A stretch of 64,000 nt of DNA from Comamonadaceae bacterium. GTDB lineage: Bacteria > Pseudomonadota > Gammaproteobacteria > Burkholderiales > Burkholderiaceae_C. The stretch spans positions 33,880 through 97,879 of the forward strand of contig CANEXF010000013.1 in the NCBI GenBank assembly GCA_947443645.1, in the 5' to 3' direction. The notes under the pieces were generated by a model. The model saw only the letters and a list, made by a program, of their open reading frames with translations, did not search any database and was not told the origin of the DNA. Below are positions 1-9,103 of this stretch, piece by piece. The position numbers and the translations under genes are program-made. Each line of letters starts with the position of its first letter. The stretch's first letter is position 1.

Positions 1-446
1 CCTGGCTGCCCCTGTCGATGATTTTTTTCGGCATTGGCCCCAATGCTGCAATTTTTCTGGTTTTCCTGGGCGCGTTTTATCCGATTGTGTTCAACACCAT
101 TTTTGGCGTGCGCTCAGTCGATGAACGGCTGTTTGAGGCGGCGGCGATGCTGGGCTGCAAAGGCTCGTCGCTGTTTCGGCAAGTGGTGTTGCCGGCTTCG
201 CTGCCCGCGATATTGAACGGCCTCAGGCTGGGTCACGGCTTTGCCTGGATCCTGATCGTGGTCGGCGAGATGACGGGGGTCCAGGAAGGCCTGGGCGCTA
301 CCATCATGGACGGCCGCATGCTGTCACGCTCAGAACTGGTCATCGCTGGCATGGTGGTCATTGGTGTTGCTGGCTTCGCCACCGACCGTTTGCTGGTCTG
401 GCTCAACAATCGTTTGCTCAAATGGAGTCCACAACACAATGTCTGA
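1..446 (+). CDS. NitT/TauT-type ABC transporter permease, C-terminal part (5' end outside window)
   Basis: The reading frame is open from the first complete codon at base 3, so the gene starts upstream of the window. The visible 147 or so residues are hydrophobic membrane segments carrying a cytoplasmic EAA loop (EAAAMLGCKGSS, then RQVVLPASLPAIL), the signature of binding-protein-dependent permeases that contacts the ATPase. Spacing and sequence resemble SsuC/TauC/NrtB-type permeases for nitrate, sulfonates or nitrogenous organics. The stop overlaps the start of the ATPase gene by 8 bases, so the two are translationally coupled. The substrate cannot be read from this fragment, and the binding protein is presumably upstream. 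Confidence 0.9.
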   Translation, partial: WLPLSMIFFGIGPNAAIFLVFLGAFYPIVFNTIFGVRSVDERLFEAAAMLGCKGSSLFRQVVLPASLPAILNGLRLGHGFAWILIVVGEMTGVQEGLGATIMDGRMLSRSELVIAGMVVIGVAGFATDRLLVWLNNRLLKWSPQHNV

Positions 447-1236
447 ACTCCCTGCACAGCGCCAGGCGCTCCCGGTTCTGTCCGTCAGTCAGCTGAACAA
501 ACAGTTCAGTGTTGGAGGCCGAACCGTTCAGGCCCTGCACGATGTCAATCTCAGCGTCAAAAAAGGCGAGTTCGTGTGCCTGATTGGTGCATCTGGCTGC
601 GGCAAGTCCACCCTGCTGCGCATTCTCGCGGGTTTCGACACCCCGTCCAGCGGAACGGCACAGATGTACGGCATGCCCATCAAGGGCCCGGGCCCGGAAC
701 GCGGCATGGTGTTCCAGGACTTTGGGCTGTTTCCGTGGCTCACCGTCAGGCAGAACATAGGCTTTGGCCCGCACCAGCGCAGTCTGCCAAGCGCCAGACT
801 CGCGGAAACCACGTCGCACTATATGGACATGGTCGGTCTGAGCAAGTTTGCCGATTACTACCCCGGACAGCTCTCGGGCGGCATGAAGCAACGCGTGGCC
901 ATCGCGCGAGTGCTGGCCAATGAGTGCGAAGTACTTTTGATGGACGAACCTTTTGGCGCACTGGACGCGCTCACGCGCGAAAAACTGCAGCAAGACCTGC
1001 TGGAGATCTGGGCCAGGACCAAGCTCACGGTGATTTTTGTGACCCATGCAGTGGAAGAAGCCGTGCTGCTTTCAGACCGCGTCGTGGTCATGACCGCAGG
1101 CCCTGGGCGCATAGAAGAAGACGTTGCGCTCGAGCTGCAACGCCCGCGCGATATCGTCGGCATTGAGTTCAACCAGGTCAGGCGCGACATCACACAAATG
1201 CTGTCCAGCCATGTCTCAACGAGGGTGGCGGCATGA
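439..1236 (+). CDS. NitT/TauT-type ABC transporter ATP-binding protein
   Basis: A 265-residue ATPase that energises the adjacent permease. Visible motifs are Walker A GASGCGKST (residues 50-58), Q-loop in MVFQDFGLFPW, signature LSGGMKQR (about 145-152), Walker B VLLMDEP (about 165-171) and a switch histidine in FVTHAVEEA. Length and motif order match the SsuB/TauB group. The ORF is open further 5' (to 361), but the ATG at 439 overlaps the permease stop and gives the normal family N-terminus. The last bases overlap the start of the hydrolase gene (ATGA), so permease, ATPase and hydrolase form one operon. Substrate unknown; a catabolic role is inferred from the downstream enzymes. Confidence 0.93.
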   Translation: MSELPAQRQALPVLSVSQLNKQFSVGGRTVQALHDVNLSVKKGEFVCLIGASGCGKSTLLRILAGFDTPSSGTAQMYGMPIKGPGPERGMVFQDFGLFPWLTVRQNIGFGPHQRSLPSARLAETTSHYMDMVGLSKFADYYPGQLSGGMKQRVAIARVLANECEVLLMDEPFGALDALTREKLQQDLLEIWARTKLTVIFVTHAVEEAVLLSDRVVVMTAGPGRIEEDVALELQRPRDIVGIEFNQVRRDITQMLSSHVSTRVAA

Positions 1237-2072
1237 GCGCGCTGTACCGCGGCATGGACCAGGCCAGCCTGGACACGGGCTACAACAACAGCGCGGCTGT
1301 CCAGGACAGCTTTGAACTGATGGCCGAGTTCGACGTGCTCAGCGAGCAGATGCGCGGCCTGCCCAAAGCCCGCATTGGCTTGCGCTACGGCGCTGCGCCA
1401 CGGCAGCTGATCGATTACTTTCCAGCGGCCAAACCAGGACCCCTGCTGGTGTTCATCCACGGCGGTTACTGGCAGATGCGGTCCAAGGAAAGTTTCAGCT
1501 TCATCGCCAAAGGCTTGCAGGAACAGGGCATGCACGTGGCCCTGGTCGGCTACACGCTCGCGCCAGCCATCAGCATTGCGGGGATTGTTGCCGAAGTCAA
1601 AGCCGCCATCGCCTGGCTGGCCGCGCATGCATCGGACTTTGGCGGCGACCCCAGACGCATGCTGCTCTCGGGTTGGTCGGCAGGCGCGCACCTGACGGCC
1701 ATGTGCATGGATGCGCCGGGCGTCATAGCGGGTCTGGCCATCAGCGGCGTCTACGATCTGGAGCCGGTGCGACTGAGCTACCTCAACGACAAACTCGGGC
1801 TAAAGGCTGAGGACGTGCCGGCAGTCAGCCCGATGACGCTGGCGCAAAGCCCCAAACCCATGCTGATTGCCTATGGACAGTCGGAGCTGCCAGAGCTGCA
1901 ACGACAGTCACAAGACTTTCATGCCGCACGCGTGGCAGCCGGCATGCCAGGGCCATTGCTGGCCTTGCCGGGCTTGAACCACTTCACCATTTTGCGTGAA
2001 CTGTCCGAAGCCCAGGGCGCGCTTGCACTGGCGGCCAAAGACCTCTGCGCGGCAAGCACCACGCAGAGTTGA
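1233..2072 (+). CDS. alpha/beta hydrolase, arylformamidase/esterase-like
   Basis: A 279-residue alpha/beta-hydrolase. The oxyanion-hole motif HGGYW is at residues 76-80, the nucleophile elbow GWSAG at 147-151 (Ser149), and a likely catalytic histidine is His250 in GLNHFTIL. HGGYW is characteristic of the kynurenine-formamidase/carboxylesterase branch, so hydrolysis of an N-formyl, amide or ester bond is likely; the real substrate is unknown. It starts inside the stop of the ABC ATPase gene (ATGA overlap), indicating that the hydrolase acts on what the transporter imports. The next gene is convergent, so this is the end of the operon. Confidence 0.85.
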   Translation: MSALYRGMDQASLDTGYNNSAAVQDSFELMAEFDVLSEQMRGLPKARIGLRYGAAPRQLIDYFPAAKPGPLLVFIHGGYWQMRSKESFSFIAKGLQEQGMHVALVGYTLAPAISIAGIVAEVKAAIAWLAAHASDFGGDPRRMLLSGWSAGAHLTAMCMDAPGVIAGLAISGVYDLEPVRLSYLNDKLGLKAEDVPAVSPMTLAQSPKPMLIAYGQSELPELQRQSQDFHAARVAAGMPGPLLALPGLNHFTILRELSEAQGALALAAKDLCAASTTQS

Positions 2073-2081
2073 GGCACAGAC

Positions 2082-2984
2082 TCAGGCCTGTTTTTGAATG
2101 GCCTGGTCTTTGTAGATGTCGAGAATCTCCTCGCCCGTGCACATCACCACATCCTCATGCGAGAGGATGTAGTCATACAGGGCTTCAAGATAGCGAATGC
2201 GGTGTGGCACGCCGGTCAGGTAGGGGTGAATCGAAATCGCCATGACCCTGGGAATGCTTGAGCCTTCCTTGTAGAGCTGGTCGAACTGGTCACGTCCGCG
2301 GCGAAGCAGCTCGTCAGCGGCCTGGTGCTGAACAGCGGCGATCACCACATCATTCAGCTCGACCGTGTAGGGCACTGAAACCATATCTCCGGTGCGGGTC
2401 TTGATCGCGACGGGCTGGTCATCGAGAACCCAGTCAGCAACATACTCAATGCCGGCTGCGGCCAGCAGATCGACTGTGTCATTGGTTTGCGCGATGCCAG
2501 GGCTTTCCCAGCCACGCGGCGCCTTGCCGGTGAAGTCACGTATGGCTTGCATGGTCTGCGCTATGGCTGCGGCCTGGTCCTCGACGCGATGCATGGGTTT
2601 TTGCACAAAGCCGTGACCCATGAATTCCCATCCGGCGTCAAGCGCGGCCTGGCAGGCCTCGGGATATTCCTTGCAGGCCGAGCCATTGACGGCGAAAGTA
2701 GCGCGCAGGCCGCGGCTCTTGAGCACCTCAAGAAAGCGCCAGAAGCCAACCCGCATGCCGTACTCATGCCAGCACCAGTTTGCAATATCCGGCAACAGCG
2801 GCTGGCCCATGGGCGGTGACAAGACAGTGCGTGGCATGGCGGACTCGGGGAGCCAGTTTTCGACGTTGACGATGGTCCACACCGCCACCCTAGCCTTCTT
2901 GGGCAGCCGGAAAGGGGTGCGACTCACGATAGGTTCGTAAGGCACCCGGTCGCGTGCCGAGAGTTCGGTTTTGTTCTGATTCAT
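2082..2984 (-). CDS. polysaccharide deacetylase (NodB-fold) family protein, PuuE-allantoinase-like
   Basis: A 300-residue NodB-fold protein. Features typical of the PuuE-like branch are seen: VWTIVNVENW near the N-terminus, GHGFVQKPMH (123-132), RGWESPG (157-163) and HPYLTGVPHR (253-262), which supplies histidines. Members of this branch hydrolyse C-N bonds in cyclic amides or ureides such as allantoin rather than N-acetyl sugars. The frame is open to 3071, but the ATG at 2984 has a good ribosome site (CGGAGT, about 10 bases upstream) and gives the usual family length. It faces the hydrolase gene tail to tail and diverges from the iclR-type gene, its probable regulator. Substrate is inferred only from family. 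Confidence 0.82.
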   Translation of the reverse strand: MNQNKTELSARDRVPYEPIVSRTPFRLPKKARVAVWTIVNVENWLPESAMPRTVLSPPMGQPLLPDIANWCWHEYGMRVGFWRFLEVLKSRGLRATFAVNGSACKEYPEACQAALDAGWEFMGHGFVQKPMHRVEDQAAAIAQTMQAIRDFTGKAPRGWESPGIAQTNDTVDLLAAAGIEYVADWVLDDQPVAIKTRTGDMVSVPYTVELNDVVIAAVQHQAADELLRRGRDQFDQLYKEGSSIPRVMAISIHPYLTGVPHRIRYLEALYDYILSHEDVVMCTGEEILDIYKDQAIQKQA

Positions 2985-3249
2985 GCTGCAAATACTCCGT
3001 TTAAAAGTCGAGGGGCATACCGTCTTCAATGAGGGCCAAACCGTTGTCTGCGCATGCACCGGCATGGGCACTGCGCACTATGACGACAGTTTCAGCGCAC
3101 AATTTAAGTGCAATACTATTTGGAATACAAAGTCGCTTGATGAAGCGCTCTAAATAGCTTTTTCATAGTATTTGAGACGTAATATTCGTGTCAATCAGAA
3201 TAAAATTTGTTCTACTATTTGGACTATCAGAAATATAAAAGCTGAAGAC
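2985..3249. promoter_or_regulatory. divergent control region with three near-identical 11-mers
   Basis: This AT-rich 265-base gap separates the deacetylase and IclR genes. TACTATTTGGA occurs exactly at 3114-3124 and again at 3213-3223, and a degenerate version, TAGTATTTGAG, lies at 3166-3176. The spacings are about 50 bases, roughly five helical turns, so the copies sit on one face of the DNA. This fits a multi-site operator for the divergently encoded IclR protein. Direct evidence is the repetition; the assignment to IclR is inference. Confidence 0.5.
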
Positions 3250-4014
3250 ATGAACCAAGCCGCTGGCGCACAAACCATCACGCGCGCGATACGCGCACTC
3301 AAGCTGATTTCGCTGCACAGCCACACGGGGATGCGGCTGGTCGATCTCGCACAGGAGATGCAACTGCAGCGGCCAACCGCCCACCGCGTGCTCAAGGCCT
3401 TGATATCGGAAGGCATGCTGATCCAGGACGCTGCGACGCGCCGCTACACGCTGGGTCCACTGGTGTTTGAGCTGGGACTGGCGTCGGCGCACCAGTTCAA
3501 TTTGCGTGACATCGCAGCGCCCATACTGGAAGAGCTGGCTGACAGCACTGGAGACACAAGCTTTCTATTTGTTCGCAGCGGCAACGACGCGGTGTGCCTG
3601 AGCCGGGTGCAGGGCAAATACCCGATTCAAACGCCAGCCGTTCCAGTCGGCAGCCGGCAACCCCTGGGGGTCAGTGCGGGCGGCCTGGCTTTGCTTAGCA
3701 GTCTGGGCGATCTCGAGGTGAGCCAGGTGCTGGATGCTGTGGCGCCACGCTTGAGCGTCTACGGCAACCTCGATGCCGAAGAAGTTCGCAGGCAGTGCGC
3801 ACGCGCTCAAAAAGCTGGCTACGCCTTGATTGCCAACCGCGCCGTCCCAGGCGTCAGGGGGCTTGGTTTGCCCGTCCAAAATTCTGCCGGCACGGCCGTT
3901 GCTGCACTTACTGTGGCGGCAACGCAAACGCGTATGACGGAAAAACGGGTGGCTGAAATTTTGCCTTTTTTAAGCAAAGCCGCGCAAGAGCTCACGCGCT
4001 TGCTGCGCCAATAG
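3250..4014 (+). CDS. IclR family transcriptional regulator
   Basis: A 254-residue regulator with an N-terminal winged helix (about residues 10-70; LVDLAQEMQLQRPTAHRVLK contains the recognition helix) and a C-terminal IclR effector domain (GLALLSSLG, GVRGLGLPV). The frame is open from a TTG at 3172, but the ATG at 3250 gives the usual family length and leaves a full control region upstream. It is divergent from the deacetylase gene and close to the transporter-hydrolase operon, so it is the likely substrate-responsive switch for both. The effector is not predictable from sequence alone. Confidence 0.9.
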   Translation: MNQAAGAQTITRAIRALKLISLHSHTGMRLVDLAQEMQLQRPTAHRVLKALISEGMLIQDAATRRYTLGPLVFELGLASAHQFNLRDIAAPILEELADSTGDTSFLFVRSGNDAVCLSRVQGKYPIQTPAVPVGSRQPLGVSAGGLALLSSLGDLEVSQVLDAVAPRLSVYGNLDAEEVRRQCARAQKAGYALIANRAVPGVRGLGLPVQNSAGTAVAALTVAATQTRMTEKRVAEILPFLSKAAQELTRLLRQ

Positions 4015-4044
4015 CCGTCACCACCGCAGGTAACGACTGGCGTC

Positions 4045-4959
4045 TTATGCGGCAGTCTTGGCGGGTCGCACCACCAGGCTCACGCCTATCGCGGTGAGGG
4101 CGGTGCCGACAAGCGTTGTCGCCGTGATGGCTTCGTCAAACAGCAGCCAGGCCATCAGTGCGGTGGTCGGCGGCACAAGATAGAGCAAGCTGGTGACGGC
4201 AGTGGCAGCACCACGCTGAATCAGCAAATACAACAGCGAGCTGCCGCCCAGCGTGAGTGCCAGCACGGCCCAGGCCATCGCACCTATGAACTGTATGTTC
4301 CAGCGTATCGCCTCGGTCTCAAACAGACTGAACGGCAGCGTCACGATCAGCGCGGCGAGCAGCTGAATCAGATTGGCACTTCGCACATCGGTGGCTTGCA
4401 CAAAACGTTTTTGATACAGCGTGCCGGCGGTGATGCTGAGCAGCGCGACAAGCGTGGCGCCCAGCGTCAGCGCCGTGACTTCGTGGCCGCTGCCGAACTT
4501 GCGCGAGACCACCAGCAGCAAGCCCGCCAGACCCAGAACCAGACCCAGCCATTGACGGGAGGTGACTCTGGCGCTCGCATCGCCAGCATCAGCAGACACG
4601 CGCCACGACATCCACAAGGCCGTCAAAACCGGTTGCAGCCCGACGATCAATGCCGCCAGGCCAGAACCCATGCCGGCCTTGACTGCGACCCAGACACCGC
4701 CCAGGTAGCCGGCATGCATCAGCACGCCAGTCACACCCAGATGCAGCCATTGCTGCGGCACGCGCGGCCAGGCCACGCGCGCCAGGCGAATCCAGATCAG
4801 AAAGCAGATGATGGAAAAGAAGTAGCGCAGCAGCAGAAAAGTCAGCGGCGGCGCATAAGGCAGGCCAAATTTTGCGACGATGAAGCCGGTGCTCCAGATC
4901 AGCACAAAGACTGCGGGCATAGCCCGAAGCAGGATGCGGTCGGATGCGGAAGCGCTCAC
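4045..4959 (-). CDS. EamA/DMT-family inner-membrane transporter
   Basis: A 304-residue membrane protein with two homologous halves and about ten hydrophobic segments, the pattern of EamA drug/metabolite transporters. The N-terminus (AVFVLIWSTGFIVAKFGLPY) has the IWSTGFxxxK motif that opens the first EamA repeat, and the second repeat ends in a conserved EAITATTLVGTALTAIGV-type segment. The start shown is a GTG; an ATG at 4920 would trim 13 residues and is equally possible because neither has a strong ribosome site. Probable export of amino acids or other small metabolites, inferred from family only. It lies in the same direction as uvrC and pgsA upstream. Confidence 0.88.
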   Translation of the reverse strand: MSASASDRILLRAMPAVFVLIWSTGFIVAKFGLPYAPPLTFLLLRYFFSIICFLIWIRLARVAWPRVPQQWLHLGVTGVLMHAGYLGGVWVAVKAGMGSGLAALIVGLQPVLTALWMSWRVSADAGDASARVTSRQWLGLVLGLAGLLLVVSRKFGSGHEVTALTLGATLVALLSITAGTLYQKRFVQATDVRSANLIQLLAALIVTLPFSLFETEAIRWNIQFIGAMAWAVLALTLGGSSLLYLLIQRGAATAVTSLLYLVPPTTALMAWLLFDEAITATTLVGTALTAIGVSLVVRPAKTAA

Positions 4960-4995
4960 AGCCCGATGAAGAAAAGAGCAGCTGACGACATCAGC

Positions 4996-5562
4996 TTACT
5001 TGGCCCGGGCGCGGATTTCGGGAATCGCTTTTTGCAGGTAGTACACCATGGACCAGACCGTGAGCACAGCAGAAATCCAGATCAGCCAGGTGCCCCAGAG
5101 ATGCGTGTTCACAGCGCCGAACAATAGGCCGTCATAAAGCAAAAACGGAATGGCAACCATTTGAACCGTGGTCTTGACCTTGCCCAGCATGTGCACCGCC
5201 ACACTTTTGGTGGCGCCTATCAAGGCCATCCACTCGCGCAGTGCTGAAATGGCGATTTCGCGGCCAATGATGATGAGCGCGACAAACACGTCGGCACGCT
5301 GCAGATGCACCAGCACCAGCAAGGACGCGCAGACCAGGAACTTGTCCGCCACGGGATCAAGAAAAGCGCCGAAGGATGAGGTCTGGTTCAGCTTGCGCGC
5401 CAGAAAGCCGTCAAGCCAGTCGGTCGCAGCGAAAACCACAAACATCAGGGTGGCCAACATATTGCGCTGGTCGACCGCAATGTCTAGGTAAAAAACACCG
5501 ACGATCAGGGGAATCGCAAGAATGCGAGTCCAGGTCATGAGCGTGGGAATAGTCCAAAACAT
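4996..5562 (-). CDS. pgsA: CDP-diacylglycerol--glycerol-3-phosphate 3-phosphatidyltransferase
   Basis: Makes phosphatidylglycerol phosphate from CDP-diacylglycerol and glycerol-3-phosphate, the committed step to anionic membrane lipids. The CDP-alcohol phosphotransferase signature D-G-x2-A-R-x8-G-x3-D-x3-D is visible as DWLDGFLARKL followed by FGAFLDPVADK. Several hydrophobic helices follow, as expected for an inner-membrane enzyme. The start ATG at 5562 gives the common N-terminus MFWTIPTLMTWTRI; an upstream ATG at 5580 would add six residues. It lies about 75 bases downstream of uvrC on the same strand, the common uvrC-pgsA arrangement in proteobacteria, and was probably transcribed with it. 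Confidence 0.95.
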   Translation of the reverse strand: MFWTIPTLMTWTRILAIPLIVGVFYLDIAVDQRNMLATLMFVVFAATDWLDGFLARKLNQTSSFGAFLDPVADKFLVCASLLVLVHLQRADVFVALIIIGREIAISALREWMALIGATKSVAVHMLGKVKTTVQMVAIPFLLYDGLLFGAVNTHLWGTWLIWISAVLTVWSMVYYLQKAIPEIRARAK

Positions 5563-5637
5563 TTGTAGGCATTTTGGCATGAGCTGGGGCGCTTGGCGCC
5601 CGGGCGACTCAAACGCATTGAAAATTCCGTCCCAGAC

Positions 5638-7704
5638 TCAGTGCAGCACGCGGTAAATCTCTTCCGCCAGCTCCTTCGAAATGCCGTCTACGGTGGCGAT
5701 GTCCTCAGCGCTGGCAGAGGCAATCGCGCGTATGCCGCCAAAGCGTTGCAGCAAACTGGCGCGGCGTTTGGGGCCTATGCCCTCAATGTCTTCAAGGCGG
5801 CTGGAGCCGGTACGCACGGAGGCGCGCTTGGCACGCATGCCGGTGATGGCAAAGCGATGCGCCTCGTCGCGTATCTGCGCGATCAGCATCAAGGCTGCGG
5901 AGTCGCGCCCCAGGTAAATCTTGTCGCGACCATCGGCAAACACCAGCTCCTCCAGACCAACCTTGCGGCCCTCGCCTTTTTCAACGCCGGCAATCAGGCC
6001 CAGGTCCAGCCCGAGCTCGGTGAAAACCTCGCGCGCCATCGACACCTGGCCCTTGCCACCATCGACCAGCACCAGATCCGGCAACCTGGCCTCATTGTTG
6101 CGGGCCGCTTCTGCGAGCTTGCTGTAGCGGCGCGTCAATACCTGGCGCATGGCCGCGTAATCATCACCGGGCGTGATGCCCTCGATGTTGTAGCGGCGGT
6201 ACTCGGCGCTTTGCATCTTGTGCTCATGGAACACCACGCAAGACGCCTGCGTTGCCTCGCCAGCGGTGTGTGAAATGTCAAAGCACTCGATGCGCAGGGC
6301 CGCCAGGTCTTCCATTTTCAGGTCCAGCGCCTCGGCCAGCGCGCGCGTGCGGGCCTGCTGCGAGCCCTGCTCGGCCAGCAGCCTGGCCAGTTGCAGCCCG
6401 GCATTGGTCTGCGCCATCTCCAGCCAGATGCGGCGTTGCTCGCGCGGCTGGTGAACCGCGGCGATGCGCACACCGGTCTGCGCCGCAAGCGCAGCGATCA
6501 AGTCCTTGTCGACCGGTTCACTGCAAACCAGGGTTGGAGGCACCGGCGTGTCGATGTAATGCTGGGCGATAAACGCTTCGAGCACCAGCGCTTCCAGCGA
6601 CTTGGTTTTGACAACCCTGGCCTTTTTGCTGGCGGCAGCCGGTGCAGCGCCCTGCGCCACATCGGCTTCGGCTTGAACTAGGGCATCGGCATCCATGGCC
6701 GCGTCGAGTTCGGCCACATCAACGGCGTTTTCAATATGCGCGGGGAAATAGGGTCGGTCACCCAGATGCCGGCCGCCGCGCACCATGGCCAGATTGACAC
6801 AGGCTTTACCGCCCTGCACTTTTACTGCCAGGATGTCCACGTCCACATCGCCGTTATTGCCGCCGAGGTCCATGGACTGCTGGTGCAAGACCTTGGACAG
6901 CGCCGACATCTGGTTGCGCAACTCGGCGGCTTGTTCAAACTCCAGCTTTTCGGCGTGCTGCAGCATTTGCTGCTCCAGCCCACCAAGGATTTCCTGCGTC
7001 TGCCCGCGCAAAAACCGCTCGGCATTGGCGACATCCTGCGCATACTGCGCCGCGCTGACATGGCCCACACAAGGCCCGGAGCAGCGCTTGATCTGGTAGA
7101 GCAGGCAGGGCCGGCTGCGGTTGTTGAACACCGTGTCTTCGCAGGTGCGAAGCTTGAAGACTTTTTGCAGTAGCAAAATCGACTCCTTGACCGCCCAGGC
7201 GCTTGGGTAAGGACCGAAATAGCGGTGTTTTTTCTCGACCGCGCCACGGTAATAGGCAATGCGCGGGAAAGTCGTCGCGGAAGCGGGTGAAAAAGTTAAC
7301 GGGGACGTCTGCGTGGAGGCCGACGGCGCGCCCGCCCCGTCTTTAACGTGCGTGCCGGTCAGCTTGAGATAAGGGTAGCTCTTGTCGTCGCGAAACAGAA
7401 TGTTGAAGCGCGGGTGCAGCGTCTTGATCAGGTTGTTTTCAAGCAGCAAGGCCTCGGCCTCGGAGCGCACCACCGTGGTTTCCATGCGCACGATTTTTGT
7501 CACCATATGGCCGATGCGCGAGCCGCCATGGTTTTTCTGAAAGTAGTTGGTGACGCGCTTTTTCAGATTCCGCGCCTTGCCGACATAAAGCACGCCGCCC
7601 TCGGCGTCGAAATAACGGTAAACCCCCGGCAATGCGGGCAAAGCAGCGACTTCGCTGAGCAACTGGGGATCGAATTCGTGGGTTTTTTCGTGGGCTTGGG
7701 TCAT
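5638..7704 (-). CDS. uvrC: excinuclease ABC subunit C
   Basis: Nucleotide-excision-repair nuclease that incises damaged DNA on both sides of a UvrB-bound lesion. Visible are the N-terminal GIY-YIG domain (GVYRYF at 27-32, [12 protein letters not shown] at 39-50), a UVR motif ([13 protein letters not shown]), the RNase H-like nuclease core ([25 protein letters not shown]) and two C-terminal helix-hairpin-helix motifs ([26 protein letters not shown]). At 688 residues it is longer than the usual 610. The extra length lies in a 26-residue insert at about 120-145 and an Ala/Lys-rich insert before [11 protein letters not shown]. The ATG at 7704 is chosen because the longer ORF to 7815 would run into the divergent earP. 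Confidence 0.96.
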   Translation of the reverse strand: MTQAHEKTHEFDPQLLSEVAALPALPGVYRYFDAEGGVLYVGKARNLKKRVTNYFQKNHGGSRIGHMVTKIVRMETTVVRSEAEALLLENNLIKTLHPRFNILFRDDKSYPYLKLTGTHVKDGAGAPSASTQTSPLTFSPASATTFPRIAYYRGAVEKKHRYFGPYPSAWAVKESILLLQKVFKLRTCEDTVFNNRSRPCLLYQIKRCSGPCVGHVSAAQYAQDVANAERFLRGQTQEILGGLEQQMLQHAEKLEFEQAAELRNQMSALSKVLHQQSMDLGGNNGDVDVDILAVKVQGGKACVNLAMVRGGRHLGDRPYFPAHIENAVDVAELDAAMDADALVQAEADVAQGAAPAAASKKARVVKTKSLEALVLEAFIAQHYIDTPVPPTLVCSEPVDKDLIAALAAQTGVRIAAVHQPREQRRIWLEMAQTNAGLQLARLLAEQGSQQARTRALAEALDLKMEDLAALRIECFDISHTAGEATQASCVVFHEHKMQSAEYRRYNIEGITPGDDYAAMRQVLTRRYSKLAEAARNNEARLPDLVLVDGGKGQVSMAREVFTELGLDLGLIAGVEKGEGRKVGLEELVFADGRDKIYLGRDSAALMLIAQIRDEAHRFAITGMRAKRASVRTGSSRLEDIEGIGPKRRASLLQRFGGIRAIASASAEDIATVDGISKELAEEIYRVLH

Positions 7705-7747
7705 GGCGTCAAAAAGGCTGGCATGGCGTATTGTGGACAATCCCGGC

Positions 7748-8938
7748 ATGAAGCAACGCGCACAGCTCCTGCAATGGGACATTTTTTGCAAGGTCATAGA
7801 CAACTTTGGCGACATAGGCGTGAGCTGGCGCCTGGCCGCCGACCTCGCCTCGCGCGGTCACCGGGTCAGGCTGTGGGTCGACGACGGCAGCGCGCTGGCC
7901 TGGATGGCGCCTGCTGGCTGCGCGGGCGTCAGCGTGCAGCCCTGGACGCAAGCGCTGCTCCCGGCGCAGCTGCAGGCGCTGCAGGACAGCCCCTGCGAGG
8001 TCTTGATTGAGGCTTTCGGCTGCCAGATCGCTCCTGAATTCATAGCTGCTTGCACCCGTTCGCAAAGCGCTGGGGCACTAAAACCCGTATGGATCAACCT
8101 CGAGTACCTGAGCGCCCAAGCCTACGCGGAACGCAGCCACGGACTGCCCTCACCGGTGCAAAGCGGACCGGCGGCGGGCTGGACCAAGTGGTTTTTCTAT
8201 CCCGGTTTCAGCGCCCGGACCGGCGGCCTGCTGCGTGAACCGGCGCTGCTTGAGCGCCAGGCGAGCTTTCAGCGCGAAGACTGGTTGCGCGGTCTGGCCA
8301 TCACGTTGCAGGGCGAAATGCTGGTATCCATGTTTTGCTACGAACCCGGGGCGCTGATCGGCCTGCTGCGGCAACTGGCCAGATCAGGCCTGCAAGGCAA
8401 GCCGGTGCGCCTGCTGGTGGCGGCTGGCCGCGCCCAGCACGCAGTGGCTGGCGCAATGGTGCAACTGAATGCCGAAACTGATGATGAAATCGACCTGCAA
8501 CGCCCTACTGACGGGCGCGGGCAGCTATCAATTTCATACTTGCCGCTGCTCAGCCAGATGGATTTCGACCACCTGCTGTGGTCTTGCGACTTGAATTTTG
8601 TGCGCGGCGAAGACTCGGTGGTGCGTGCGCTGTGGGCCGGCAAAGCCCTGGTCTGGCAGATTTACCCGCAAGGCGATGGCGCGCATCTGGCCAAACTGGA
8701 CGCCTTTTTGGACATGCTGCAAGCGCCTGACAGCCTGCGCGACTTTCACCACGACTGGAACGCCAGCGCCCCGGAAAACCCGCCAGCGGGGCCGAAAGGC
8801 CTTGGCAAAGGCAGGGCCGAACTGCTGGTCGAGAACCTGCCGGCTTGGGGGGAAACCGTGGAAAAGGCCAGGGCCAGACTGCTGCAGCAAGATGATTTGA
8901 GCACTAGCCTGCTGCAATTTGTGGCAAAAAACCGTTAA
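7748..8938 (+). CDS. earP: EF-P arginine rhamnosyltransferase
   Basis: Inverting GT-B glycosyltransferase that transfers rhamnose from dTDP-L-rhamnose to Arg32 of elongation factor P. The 396-residue protein shows the family's N-terminal [13 protein letters not shown] (two conserved aspartates, 18 and 22), [10 protein letters not shown] with ERSHGLPSP, and the C-terminal [19 protein letters not shown], whose Glu288 corresponds to the conserved catalytic-region glutamate. The efp gene follows 165 bases downstream with Arg32 present, which settles the call. The ATG at 7748 gives the family start. Two copies of a small dispersed repeat lie in frame at about residues 97-112 and 250-264, both probably in surface loops. 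Confidence 0.95.
   Translation: MKQRAQLLQWDIFCKVIDNFGDIGVSWRLAADLASRGHRVRLWVDDGSALAWMAPAGCAGVSVQPWTQALLPAQLQALQDSPCEVLIEAFGCQIAPEFIAACTRSQSAGALKPVWINLEYLSAQAYAERSHGLPSPVQSGPAAGWTKWFFYPGFSARTGGLLREPALLERQASFQREDWLRGLAITLQGEMLVSMFCYEPGALIGLLRQLARSGLQGKPVRLLVAAGRAQHAVAGAMVQLNAETDDEIDLQRPTDGRGQLSISYLPLLSQMDFDHLLWSCDLNFVRGEDSVVRALWAGKALVWQIYPQGDGAHLAKLDAFLDMLQAPDSLRDFHHDWNASAPENPPAGPKGLGKGRAELLVENLPAWGETVEKARARLLQQDDLSTSLLQFVAKNR
8036..8084 (+). repeat. family-A dispersed repeat, embedded in earP (copy 1)
   Basis: The stretch contains ATAGCTGCTTGCACCCGTT followed by AAAGCGCTGGGGC. The same pattern (TAGCTGCTTGC-GCCCG, then a CGCTAGAGGCC-like block) recurs in intergenic regions of this window, for example 49736-49787 read on the minus strand. 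Here it is wholly coding and in frame, giving the peptide around [18 protein letters not shown]. Confidence 0.7.
8498..8539 (-). repeat. family-A dispersed repeat, embedded in earP (copy 2)
   Basis: Read on the minus strand this has GAAATTGATAGCTGCCCGCG, then CCCGTCAGTAGGGCGTT, the same core as the other family-A copies but in opposite orientation to copy 1 of the same gene. On the plus strand it is translated in frame as [12 protein letters not shown] within EarP. Confidence 0.62.
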
Positions 8939-9103
8939 AATCATAGGCTTTACAGAAATTGCCCCTCAGCTCAGGCCCAAGGCAAACACTGCAACTTCGC
9001 CGCAGACCATGCATCAGCCCCTGCGCACCTCGTGTGCCAGACGCAGACGCGTTGAGCGGCCTACTTTCGAAAATTCTGCAAGCTCCTTGCATTAAAGACT
9101 GTT

